DNA from: an uncultured Chloroflexota bacterium
GTDB lineage: Bacteria > Chloroflexota > UBA11872
Direction: 5' to 3'
Assembly (NCBI GenBank): GCA_958296175.1
Contig: OY282448.1
Span: forward strand, 783,899 to 847,898
DNA length: 64,000 nucleotides
Positions 10,244 through 17,812 of this stretch are shown piece after piece. The notes below the pieces were generated by a model that was not told the origin of the DNA, did no database searches, and was given only the letters and a program-made list of their open reading frames with translations. A program made the position numbers and the translations under genes. Numbering within the stretch: the first letter of the stretch is position 1; the number at the start of each line of letters is the position of its first letter.

Positions 10244-10930
10244 ATGGGTATCGCACAGGCCGTTCGACAACTCCGCGAACAGCGCCGCCTGACGAAGGCG
10301 GGGTTGGCCGCACGCTGCGGCCTTGCGCCCTCGTATCTCTCGCGGCTGGAAAGCGGCGACTACAACAGCCCCACGGTGGCCACGCTGGTCACCATTGCCC
10401 AGGGGTTGGAAGTCGACCCGCGCGAACTGCTGGTGCTGGCGGGGTTCGTGCCGGACGACATGGCGCGGGCGCGGCGGCAGTTTGCCGAAGAGTCCATCGC
10501 GCGCCTGGCGGAGTCGGCCATCCGCTCCATCTCGCGCACGGTCAGCTCGACGCTCAGTTCCGACCTGGCGCACGGGGAGGACGGCGCGCCGAGTGTCGAC
10601 CGCGCGTTACTGGCGGAACGTTTGCGGCGGCGGCGCAAGGACACGGGCCTGGCCGCGCGCGAAACGGCGCGCCGCGCCGGGGTGCGCACCAGCGTGATTA
10701 CCGACCTGGAAGCCGGGCGCGAGCCGGGGGACCCGGCGGACCTGATGCACATCCTGACCGCCGGCTACGACCTGCCGGCGGCCGACGTGGACGACCTGCT
10801 GTTCGAAGTGGGGCTCAGCCGGTTCCTGAACGACGACGTGGTGCTGTCGCCGGAGTCGCGCCGCATGACGCTGGAGTTCGCGCGCCTGGCGCGCATGCGC
10901 GACCGGCAGAGCGCGGGGCCGCCGGGGTAA
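10244..10930 (+). CDS. XRE-family regulator with two HTH domains
   Basis: 228 aa. Residues 5-65 are a typical Cro/C1 HTH (QLREQRRLTKAGLAARCGLA, PSYLSRLESGDYNSPTVATL). A second, less conserved HTH lies at about 120-180 (ERLRRRRKDTGLAARETARR, RTSVITDLEAGREPGDPADL). A linker at 75-115 is helical. Two DNA-binding domains in one chain suggest binding of a bipartite operator or looping. There is no ligand or peptidase domain. The translated start follows the promoter by only a few bases. Target genes are unknown; the divergent OsmC gene is the nearest candidate. Confidence 0.85.
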   Translation: MGIAQAVRQLREQRRLTKAGLAARCGLAPSYLSRLESGDYNSPTVATLVTIAQGLEVDPRELLVLAGFVPDDMARARRQFAEESIARLAESAIRSISRTVSSTLSSDLAHGEDGAPSVDRALLAERLRRRRKDTGLAARETARRAGVRTSVITDLEAGREPGDPADLMHILTAGYDLPAADVDDLLFEVGLSRFLNDDVVLSPESRRMTLEFARLARMRDRQSAGPPG

Positions 10931-11300
10931 GCGGGCGCGGGAATCGTTCTGCCCTTGCCTGCTGGGTGAGGGATGCGCGCGCGCGTTTTTTGCAGGGCCC
11001 GAGCGCTGCGGGGCCGCTGATGAGGCCCGGCGTTCGGAACCCCTCACCCTGCCCTCTCCCTCAGGGAGAGGGGAAGAAAGGTCTCCCTGAGCGAGGAGGG
11101 GGAATGGTCTCCTTGCGGGAGCGGGGGACGGACAATCTCTGCGCCCGTCCCACCGCCTCTCTCCCGGGTCTCCCTGTAGGAGCGGGGGAGGAACAATCTC
11201 TGCGCCCGTCCCACCGCCCCTCTCCCGGGTCTTCCTGCGGGAGCGGGGGAGGAACTTCCTGGGGGAGGGAACGAACCTTGCTGGGGGCGGCGGCGCGGGG
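10931..11300. repeat. Intergenic palindromic repeat plus 61-bp tandem repeat
   Basis: At 11052-11072 there is a near-continuous palindrome (CCCTCTCCCT, one base, AGGGAGAGGG), preceded by CCCTCACCCTG. From about 11103 to 11265 a 61-base unit recurs about 2.5 times: CAATCTCTGCGCCCGTCCCA starts at 11133 and again at 11194. No gene is seen. The same palindrome family occurs at 18978, 35471, 35770 and 48740-49120. Confidence 0.8.
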
Positions 11301-13202
11301 TTAGGGGGCGGGGAGGATGGCGATGGAGGTGGTGTCGTTGCTGGCCAGGCCGTGGGTCTTGGTGAAGGAGGTCCAGGCCGCGCCGTCGTAGCGGCTCACG
11401 CCCGCGTTGGTGGCGGCCCAAATGCGCCCTTGGCTGTCTTCGGCCAGCGCGCGCACGTTGTTGGAGGGTATGCCGGAGTTGGCGGTGTTGGCGGTGGTGA
11501 ACACGCCGTTGGCGTAGCGGCTGACCCCGCCGGCGGTCGCCACCCAGACGGCGCCGTCGCTGGCCACCAGAATGTCGCGCACGTCGTTGTGGCCCAGGCC
11601 CTCGGCCGTGGTGAACGTTTCCCAGACCACCAGGTTCTGCGTTTGCGAGACGCCATTGCCGGCCGTGCCGAACCAGAACGTGCCGCGCACGTCCACGGCC
11701 GTCAGGTCGTTGCTCGCCAGGCCGGAGTTGCCCGTGTTGTAGACCGACCAGGTCTCGGTGTTCTGGTCGAACAGGGCCGCGCCGTTGGCGGTGGCGAACC
11801 ACAGCCGCCCCAGGCTCTCGGACACCACGTGCATGTCGCGCACGTCGGAGCTGGGCAGGCTGGTGTTGTCGGGGCGGAAGCGGCGCCAGTCGCTTCCGTC
11901 GTAGCTGGTGGCGCCCTGGTCGTCGTGCGCGACCCAGAGCGTGTTGCCGGATTGAAGCCCCGCCAGGGCGCGGGTGTCGTCCGACCCAAGGCCGTTGCCG
12001 GTGTTGGCCTTGCGGAACCCGGCGCCGGAGCCGGTGCGGTCGAGCCGGAAGACGCCGCCGTCGGTGGCGGCCCAGATGTTGCCGTCCTTGTCGGTCAGCA
12101 CGTCGTTGACGCGGTTGGTGTTCAGCGCGGAGCTGTTCACGTCGAAGCGGCTCCAGGTTGCGCCGTCGAAGATGGCAATGCCGCCGTCGCGGGTGCCCAC
12201 CACGATGCGGTCGGGGGTGCGCGCGGGCGCGGCGGTGACGGCGGCCTGCGGCGTGGGCGCTCGCGTGGGCGCGGCGGTAGGCGCGGCTGTGGGCGGCGGG
12301 GTGTACTCCACCACCTCCAGCGTCAGCGTCTGGCCGGCCGCGGCCTGCGCGGCGGCGTTGAAGGCGCGGAAGCGCCGCCAGGCGTCGCCGGGGTATTTGC
12401 GGTTGCGCAGATCGTCGCCCAGCAGCCGCAGCTTGACCGGCGAGGCGTCGCCGGGGTGGTGTTCCATCACGGCGGCCTGGAAATACTGGCGGACGAAGCC
12501 GGGCGTGGCCGAGGCGATGTGCACCGTGCCGGGCGCGTTGGTGTCCACCCGCGCCTCGGTTTTGGGGTACCCGAAGGCGTCCACGCCGCCCAGGCTGTCG
12601 AAGAAGGTCAGGAAGCCGGTGCGCACGCCGCCCACGGAGAAGTTGGACACCTTGTGGCCCCAGGGGCCGCTCTGCTCGCCGCTGTTGTTGTTGGGGAGCC
12701 TGCCGCGCTCCACGCCCAGGTCGGGGCTGCCGCCCGCGCCGCCGCCGAAGAAGTCCCAGGCGAGCCGCCGCTCCAGCACGTAGATGTTGCCCAGGTCGGG
12801 CCGCCGGTGGAAGTCGACCACGCCGCGCTGGAAGTACTGGGTCAGGGCGCCGGATTCTTCCACGTGGACTTCGGAGGTCGGGTATCCCCAGCGCGTGATG
12901 CCGCCGGTGCGCTCGAAGAAGCCCTTGTAATCCGCCGTCAGGGTCTGCCCGCCGACCTGCACCGTCAGATTCGGGACGTTGTGTTGCAGCAGGTCGCTGC
13001 CGGGCGCGGCGACGAAGAGGTTGTCGGCAATCGTGACGCGGTCGAAGCCCGAGGCCGTCTGCGCGCCGGCGGCCAGCGGACCAAGGGCGGCCGCCAGCAC
13101 GAGGCCGAGGATTGCAACGCCGACGAAGGCGCGAATTCGGGTCAGACGCCTGACCTTCCATAAATGGGGGCGTGCCGTCCTGGAGCCGTCCATGGTCTCC
13201 AC
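11301..13202 (-). CDS. Secreted protein with FGYP (LGFP-like) repeats and two-component-regulator-type propeller
   Basis: 633 aa. A basic N-terminus and hydrophobic stretch (residues 22-47, ending AAGAQT) form a signal peptide. Residues 75-290 carry repeats of the GGITRWGYPTSE / GGVDAFGYPKTEA type, which resemble LGFP cell-wall repeats. A Pro/Thr/Ala linker (about 310-335) follows. Residues 340-630 are repeated blades of the Reg_prop type (VNDVLTDKDGNIWAATDGGV, VRDILVASDGAVWVATAGGV, VRALAEDSQGRIWAATNAGV), a beta-propeller usually found outside the membrane on sensor kinases, here without kinase. Probably an exported binding or adhesion protein. The start is a GTG at 13202; an ATG at 13193 is equally possible. 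Confidence 0.85.
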   Translation of the reverse strand: METMDGSRTARPHLWKVRRLTRIRAFVGVAILGLVLAAALGPLAAGAQTASGFDRVTIADNLFVAAPGSDLLQHNVPNLTVQVGGQTLTADYKGFFERTGGITRWGYPTSEVHVEESGALTQYFQRGVVDFHRRPDLGNIYVLERRLAWDFFGGGAGGSPDLGVERGRLPNNNSGEQSGPWGHKVSNFSVGGVRTGFLTFFDSLGGVDAFGYPKTEARVDTNAPGTVHIASATPGFVRQYFQAAVMEHHPGDASPVKLRLLGDDLRNRKYPGDAWRRFRAFNAAAQAAAGQTLTLEVVEYTPPPTAAPTAAPTRAPTPQAAVTAAPARTPDRIVVGTRDGGIAIFDGATWSRFDVNSSALNTNRVNDVLTDKDGNIWAATDGGVFRLDRTGSGAGFRKANTGNGLGSDDTRALAGLQSGNTLWVAHDDQGATSYDGSDWRRFRPDNTSLPSSDVRDMHVVSESLGRLWFATANGAALFDQNTETWSVYNTGNSGLASNDLTAVDVRGTFWFGTAGNGVSQTQNLVVWETFTTAEGLGHNDVRDILVASDGAVWVATAGGVSRYANGVFTTANTANSGIPSNNVRALAEDSQGRIWAATNAGVSRYDGAAWTSFTKTHGLASNDTTSIAILPAP

Positions 13203-13409
13203 GCACCCCTTCCACCACGGGCTGGACCGAGGCCGAGTATAAGCGACGGCGGCGGGCGCGCCACCCGCGGGCGTCCAGGGCCGCGGCCGCGCGTCAGCAG
13301 CGGGCGGCGTGCCGTGCGCCGCCCGCCGTACGCAGGCTCGGAGCGGCCGGGCCGCATTGGGAACGGCCGGCCTCGGGCGGCCAGGCCCCCTGCCCTGCTC
13401 TGCCGCCCG

Positions 13410-13664
13410 TCAGCCCGCCGCGCGGCCCGCCATCAGCACCGCCAGGGCCAGCACGAGCCCCAGCCCGGCGCTGATGGCCAGGTCGGTGCGCAGGTGCGGC
13501 AGGGCGGGCAGCCGGACGAAGCGGGGCGGGGCAGCGGCGCGCGGGGCCGGGGCGGCGGGGGTATCGGCGCCGGCGGCCGTCGGCGCGCTTGGCACCGGCC
13601 GCGCCGTCAGCCGCCGCAGCGGGGCGCGGCGGCGGCGGCGGGTCGAGCGGCGGCGGCGCGCCAT
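13410..13664 (-). CDS. Small Arg-rich membrane protein coupled to the rhomboid gene
   Basis: 84 aa. The first 20 residues are mostly Arg (MARRRRSTRRRRRAPLRRL); then comes a Pro/Ala-rich section and one C-terminal TM helix (TDLAISAGLGLVLALAVLMA). The ATG overlaps the stop codon of the upstream rhomboid gene (TGATG), which implies translational coupling and supports it as a real gene. It is too short and biased for a family call. A single-pass protein coupled to a rhomboid could be a substrate or accessory subunit; that is a guess. Confidence 0.6.
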   Translation of the reverse strand: MARRRRSTRRRRRAPLRRLTARPVPSAPTAAGADTPAAPAPRAAAPPRFVRLPALPHLRTDLAISAGLGLVLALAVLMAGRAAG

Positions 13665-14320
13665 CAGGAGGCTTCCGTAACCGTCTCGGCCTCGGCCTCA
13701 TCCTCGGCGTTGCGGCGGCGCCGGGGCACCATGAACCCGCCCAGCACCCCTACCGCAAACCCGCCCACGTGCGTGTTCCAGGCCAGACTGGCCGCGCCGC
13801 CGGACGCCTGGGATATCTCCCAGGCGAACTGCCCCGCCACCCAGACCACGGCCACCAGCAGGCCGAGCGTGCCGCTGAGCGCCGCTATCCCCACCAGCCC
13901 GGCCACGCCGCCGCTGGCGCCCATCAGCGGGTTCAGGAAGGCGGGGTCTTCCACGGTCCAGACGTGCGCCAGGCCGCCCACCACGATGGCGGCGAACCAG
14001 ATGGCCGCCAGACGCCAGGACCCGGTGCGCCGCTCGACCAAAGGCCCAAGCACCGCGATGTACGCCACGTTGGCGATCAGGTGTCCCAGGTTACCGTGCA
14101 TGAACGACGAGGTGATGATCGTCAGCGCGTAGGGATCGGGCGCTTCCGGCACGCGGAAGTGGCCGCCGTACATCAGGGCCGCGGGCACCAGCCCGTAGCG
14201 CAGCGCCCAGTCGCCAGCCCCGGTGCTCTGGAGCATGAAGACGCCCAGGTTGAGCACGACCAGCTGCGCGGCGATCGGGGTCGGCGACCAGTACGTGCGC
14301 CAACGCCTTAAATCCGGCAC
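13664..14320 (-). CDS. Rhomboid family intramembrane serine protease
   Basis: 218 aa, polytopic. The signature elements are present: SSFMHGNLGHLIANVAYIAV (TM2, residues 71-90), the nucleophile Ser136 in GASGG and the partner His184 in NTHVGGFAVG. It cleaves single-pass membrane proteins inside the bilayer. The GTG start at 14320 directly abuts the parB stop at 14321, so the two are co-transcribed. The C-terminal tail (RRRRNAEDEAEAE) is charged. Its neighbour, the 84-aa single-pass protein, is translationally coupled to it. Confidence 0.93.
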   Translation of the reverse strand: MPDLRRWRTYWSPTPIAAQLVVLNLGVFMLQSTGAGDWALRYGLVPAALMYGGHFRVPEAPDPYALTIITSSFMHGNLGHLIANVAYIAVLGPLVERRTGSWRLAAIWFAAIVVGGLAHVWTVEDPAFLNPLMGASGGVAGLVGIAALSGTLGLLVAVVWVAGQFAWEISQASGGAASLAWNTHVGGFAVGVLGGFMVPRRRRNAEDEAEAETVTEAS

Positions 14321-15166
14321 TCAGCTCCCCCCCCCCCCAAGGAGATCATCTAGCAAGGTGTCCAGGTCTTCTGGGGCGGCGTAGTCGATTCTAATGTGTC
14401 CGCGGCGGCGGGTGCCAACGATGCGCACGCGCGCGGCCAGGCGCCGTTGCAGCCGTTCCTGCAGGCTGGAGAGTTCCGCGTCCCCCCGCGGCGCAGGGCG
14501 GGCCGCGGGGGGCTGGCGCGCCGCGCGTTCGGCCTCGCGCACGCTCAGCCCCTGGCGCAGGATGCGCTGGAAGAGTTCGCGCCGCGCCCAGGGGTCGCGC
14601 ACGGCCAGCAGCGCCCGCCCGTGGCCCTCGCTGATGCGGCCAGCGTCCAGGGCCTCGCGTACGTCGTCGGCCAGCTCCAGCAGCCGCAGCGTGTTGGCCA
14701 CGGCCGAGCGGCTGAGGCTGACGGCGCGCGCGACCTGGGCCTGGGTCAGGCCGAACTCGTGGATCAAGGCTGCGTAGGCGCGCGCGCGCTCGACGGCGCT
14801 CAGGCCGCGGCGCTGCACGTTTTCGACCAGGGACACTTCCAGCCGCTTCCGCGCATCGGCGGATATGACGCGCGCGGGCACGTGGGCCGCGCCGGCGGCG
14901 CGCGCCGCGCGCCAGCGGCGTTCGCCCGCCACCAGCAGAAAGCGCGTCGGGTCGTCGGGCGCGGGCGTCACCAGCACCGGCTGCAAGAGCCCGTGCCGCC
15001 GGATCGAGGCGGCCAGCTCCTCGTCGTGCGCCGCCTCGAAGCGCTGCCGCGGCTGGCTGGGGTTGGGGTCTATGCAGTGCAGCGGGATGTCGCGCGGCTC
15101 GCCGGCATGCAGCTCGCCGGCACTCGGCGCGGCGGCCTTGCCGTCCGTCCGGTCAGCCGCCGGCAT
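14321..15166 (-). CDS. parB: Chromosome partitioning protein ParB
   Basis: 281 aa. ParB/Noc N-terminal CTPase domain with VAGERRWRA (79-87) and LVENVQRR (113-120), the C-box motifs that bind CTP; a central HTH (FGLTQAQVARAVSLSRSAVA, 137-156) that recognises parS; and a C-terminal dimerisation region. It loads at parS and spreads as a sliding clamp. An exact parS lies at 55161. No parA is present beside it or elsewhere in the window, which is unusual. The last codons consist of a run of 12 G (Gly4), a possible slippage site. It sits across oriC from dnaA. Confidence 0.95.
   Translation of the reverse strand: MPAADRTDGKAAAPSAGELHAGEPRDIPLHCIDPNPSQPRQRFEAAHDEELAASIRRHGLLQPVLVTPAPDDPTRFLLVAGERRWRAARAAGAAHVPARVISADARKRLEVSLVENVQRRGLSAVERARAYAALIHEFGLTQAQVARAVSLSRSAVANTLRLLELADDVREALDAGRISEGHGRALLAVRDPWARRELFQRILRQGLSVREAERAARQPPAARPAPRGDAELSSLQERLQRRLAARVRIVGTRRRGHIRIDYAAPEDLDTLLDDLLGGGGS
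14327..14338 (-). repeat. 12-base homopolymer (C on plus strand) at parB 3' end
   Basis: Twelve C in a row on the plus strand encode the terminal Gly4 of ParB just before its stop. Slippage would move the stop codon and could disturb coupling with the rhomboid gene. It could also be a sequencing-length ambiguity. Confidence 0.7.
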
Positions 15167-15707
15167 CGACCGGCGCCGCTGGCCAAGGACTCGACGCCCG
15201 GGCGGATGCGGACGAGTTCCCGTGCGGTTCGACGCCAGCCGCGCGGCTTCCCGCGGCCGGGACCCGACGGCGCATGCCCGTCAGCCGTTCGTCCCCACGC
15301 CGTCTGCTGCAAAGAGTCCTTCTGGATGTAGAAGATTCAGCGGAAGACTCCGTAGGCCTGTGAACTGTGTGGACGGCGCGCGCAACGCCGCTCGAGCAGG
15401 CAAGTGGGGCCGCGGCGGACGGGACCCGGCGCGTGCGGCGAGGCTGTGGACGCGCGTGCACGCGCGGTGCGTTCGGTCGGGGCGTGCGCGCGCCGGGTAT
15501 GCCAAACGAGGCGGCGCTGGTTGTGTTATCCACAATCGCGGCACGTTATCCACAGCGGACGGCGAGTTATCCACAGTGAGGCCGTAGAAACCTGCGGCGG
15601 GGGAGGCAGGAACGAACGCCCGCACGGCCCGAGCGCCCGCCTTCGTGACGCTGGTGAAGGCGGCCGCGGGCCGCGGCGGCTGGCCGCCGTGACGCGCGCG
15701 GTCGGCG
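15167..15707. other. Replication origin region (oriC) between dnaA and parB
   Basis: 541 bases without a credible gene lie between parB and dnaA. They contain three perfect DnaA boxes and some weaker TGTGGAC-type sites (about 15368 and 15446). A relatively AT-richer stretch lies at 15314-15345 and could serve for unwinding. The dnaA-box cluster-parB order is consistent with a chromosomal origin. GC skew could confirm it. Confidence 0.7.
15526..15575 (+). promoter_or_regulatory. Cluster of three perfect DnaA boxes
   Basis: TTATCCACA occurs at 15526-15534, 15546-15554 and 15567-15575, all in the same orientation and 20-21 bases apart, that is two helical turns. This phasing favours an ordered DnaA filament on one face of the DNA. 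Confidence 0.9.
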
Positions 15708-17063
15708 TCACTTCCCGCTCGCCAGCCGCGCGCGCACCGCTTCCAGGTCGGCCTTGAGCCCATCCTCCAGCCGCAGGCGGCGTTCGATCTTGGCGCAGCC
15801 GTGCAGCACCGTCGAGTGGTCGCGGCCGCCCAGGATGCGGCCGATTTCGGGCAGGGTTTCGCGCCCGTCGTTGCGCATCAGATACATGGCCACCTGGCGC
15901 GCGGCCACCGTGCGCGCGTCGCGGCGTTTGCCTATCAGGTCGTCCTGCGGAAGCTCGAAGTGCTGGGCGGCGGCGGCCAGGATGTTGCGCGGCTTGGGCG
16001 GCCGGTCGGCCGCGGCGCGCCCCAGGCCGGAGAGTGCCTGCGCGGCCGCGGTGGGCGTCAGCTCCAGATTGTTCAGCTCGGCGTAGATCAGCGTGCGGGT
16101 CAGCGCCCCCTCCAGCTCGCGGATATTGCGGCTGACGCGCTCGGCCAGGTAGTCGATGACGTCGGCGGGCACGCGCACCTCGGCGGCGGCGGCCTGGCCT
16201 TCCAGCACGGCGCGCCGCAGGTCCAGGTCCGGCGTTTGGATATCGGCCACCAGCCCGGCTTCGAAGCGGCTGCGCAGCCGCGCCTCCAGGCGCGCGATCT
16301 CGCTGGGCGGGCGGTCGCTGGTCAGCACGATCTGGCCGCCGGCCTGGTAGATGGCGTTGAAGGTGTGGAACAGCTCTTCCTGCGAGGCCTCGGTGCGCGA
16401 GAGGAACTCCACGTCGTCCACCAGCAGCAAGTCGACGTTGCGGTAGCTCTCGCGGAAGCGCCGCCGCCGTTCGCCGCGGTCTTCGGTGCGGATGGCGTAG
16501 AGCAGGTCGTTCACGAATGTTTCGCAGGGGACGTAGCGCAGGTGCAGGTCGGGCCACTGCTCGGCCACCGTGTGGCCAATGGCATGCAGCAGGTGCGTTT
16601 TGCCCAGCCCCACGCCGCTGTACAGGAACAGCGGGTTGTACACCGTGCCCGGGCGCTCGCAGACCCGCAGGGCGGCGGCGTGCGCCAGACGGTTGGACGC
16701 GCCGATGACGAAGCGCTGGAAGGTGTAGCGCGGGCTGAGCCGCGCGCCGGGCGCCGCCGCCGGGCGCGTCTCCAGCTTTGGCGCGGCCGGCGTGAGTGTT
16801 GGCGCGTGGTCGGGCGGGCCGCCCTGCACCACAAACGTAACGCCCACGGTACCGCCGTGCGCTTTCTCGATCGCGCGGGTGACCAGCTGGTGGTACTTCC
16901 GCTCCACGGTCTCTTTGGCGAAAACCGTGGGCACGGCCACGACCAGCTCGCCGTCCTGCGCGCCGACGAAGCGGGTGTCGCGAAACCACGCCGCAAAGTC
17001 GGCCTTGGGCACCTCGACCTGCAACGTGCCGAGAGCAGCTTCCCACGTGCGCCGGCTGAGCAT
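15708..17063 (-). CDS. dnaA: Chromosomal replication initiator DnaA
   Basis: 451 aa. Domain I (residues 1-80), short linker, AAA+ domain with Walker A GVGLGKTH (150-157), Walker B LLLVDDVEFL and sensor regions, and C-terminal domain IV with the DnaA signature GGRDHSTVLHG. It binds the three DnaA boxes downstream and melts oriC. The ATG at 17063 has AAGG six bases upstream; a GTG at 17069 would overlap that site. dnaN is not adjacent, unlike in many bacteria; the gene is followed by oriC and parB instead. Confidence 0.97.
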   Translation of the reverse strand: MLSRRTWEAALGTLQVEVPKADFAAWFRDTRFVGAQDGELVVAVPTVFAKETVERKYHQLVTRAIEKAHGGTVGVTFVVQGGPPDHAPTLTPAAPKLETRPAAAPGARLSPRYTFQRFVIGASNRLAHAAALRVCERPGTVYNPLFLYSGVGLGKTHLLHAIGHTVAEQWPDLHLRYVPCETFVNDLLYAIRTEDRGERRRRFRESYRNVDLLLVDDVEFLSRTEASQEELFHTFNAIYQAGGQIVLTSDRPPSEIARLEARLRSRFEAGLVADIQTPDLDLRRAVLEGQAAAAEVRVPADVIDYLAERVSRNIRELEGALTRTLIYAELNNLELTPTAAAQALSGLGRAAADRPPKPRNILAAAAQHFELPQDDLIGKRRDARTVAARQVAMYLMRNDGRETLPEIGRILGGRDHSTVLHGCAKIERRLRLEDGLKADLEAVRARLASGK

Positions 17064-17616
17064 CCCCACCCTTGAATCCGCCCGGTCAGTCCCGGTACGG
17101 GAGGCGAAGCGTAGCAGAGCCTCAGGGCCGGGGCGAACCGCGCCAAACCTGTTAGCAAAGGTTCTGGCAGGATTTGCGGCGTTACTTGTGTGTCATGGGC
17201 CGCCGCCGGCGGAGGGCGGCGGTCCTGCCCATACCGAGCGCGCCCGGCGCCCCGCCTGGACGGCGCGGGGACGACCGCGGCGCGGCCGTTACCGACGGCA
17301 ACGGCCGCGCCGCCTGCGTGACGTTCGGGCACGCCCCCGCCGCCCTGGGACTGCGCCGCTATATCGACGACGGCAGAGCAGAAGTAATCGACGGCGGCAC
17401 GGCTGTGACGAACGTGCGCCCCCGGGCCGGCGTGCGGCGCCCCTGGCGCCGCACGTGCACGGGGCGCGGCCCCTCCAGCATGACGGCGCAACCGATCCCG
17501 ATCCTGGCGCCGCACGTACGGGGCGCGGAGATGAATGCAGGCGGCGCGGGGAACGGTGCGCGGCGGCGTAGAATCCGCCGAGGGGCGTGAGGGTCGACGC
17601 GGAAGGGTCGCGGCGG
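17064..17616. other. Region upstream of dnaA without a clear gene
   Basis: 553 bases. A near-repeat of CTGGCGCCGCACGT occurs at about 17447 and 17505, each followed by a GGGGCGCGG block. A TAGAAT hexamer at 17569-17574 could be the -10 of the small ORF at 17617. A plus-strand frame at 17174-17590 is open but has no recognisable protein features. Presumably the dnaA promoter lies near 17070-17160; no clear hexamers were found. Confidence 0.4.
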
Positions 17617-17763
17617 ATGCGGATCGTGGTCGGGGCGCTGGCGCTGCTCGGCCTGAGCGTGGTGCTGCTCGTCCTGCTGGCCCTGGGCGTGTTCGCTTAC
17701 GACGAAGCGAAGCGCCGCCTGGTGGGCGACGAGTTTGCCCCCGCGCCGCCCGCCGGCGCTTAG
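17617..17763 (+). CDS. Small single-pass membrane protein
   Basis: 48 aa, too short for many gene finders. It starts MRIVVGALALLGLSVVLLVL and continues hydrophobic to LALGVFAYDEAKRRL, one strong TM helix followed by a charged, Pro-rich tail. A TAGAAT -10-like hexamer lies 42 bases before the ATG and GGAAGGG lies about 10 bases before it. No family is recognised. It is convergent with the Gfo/Idh gene at 17813. Confidence 0.45.
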   Translation: MRIVVGALALLGLSVVLLVLLALGVFAYDEAKRRLVGDEFAPAPPAGA

Positions 17764-17812
17764 GCGGGAACGAGAACCGAGCGGGCCGCGAGGGGCGAGC
17801 GGATCGCTGGGC

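Noticed and set aside
17174..17590. 138-aa plus-strand ORF upstream of the small membrane gene
   Set aside because: Arg/Pro/Gly low complexity, no domain, no ribosome-binding site; typical of GC-driven open frames.
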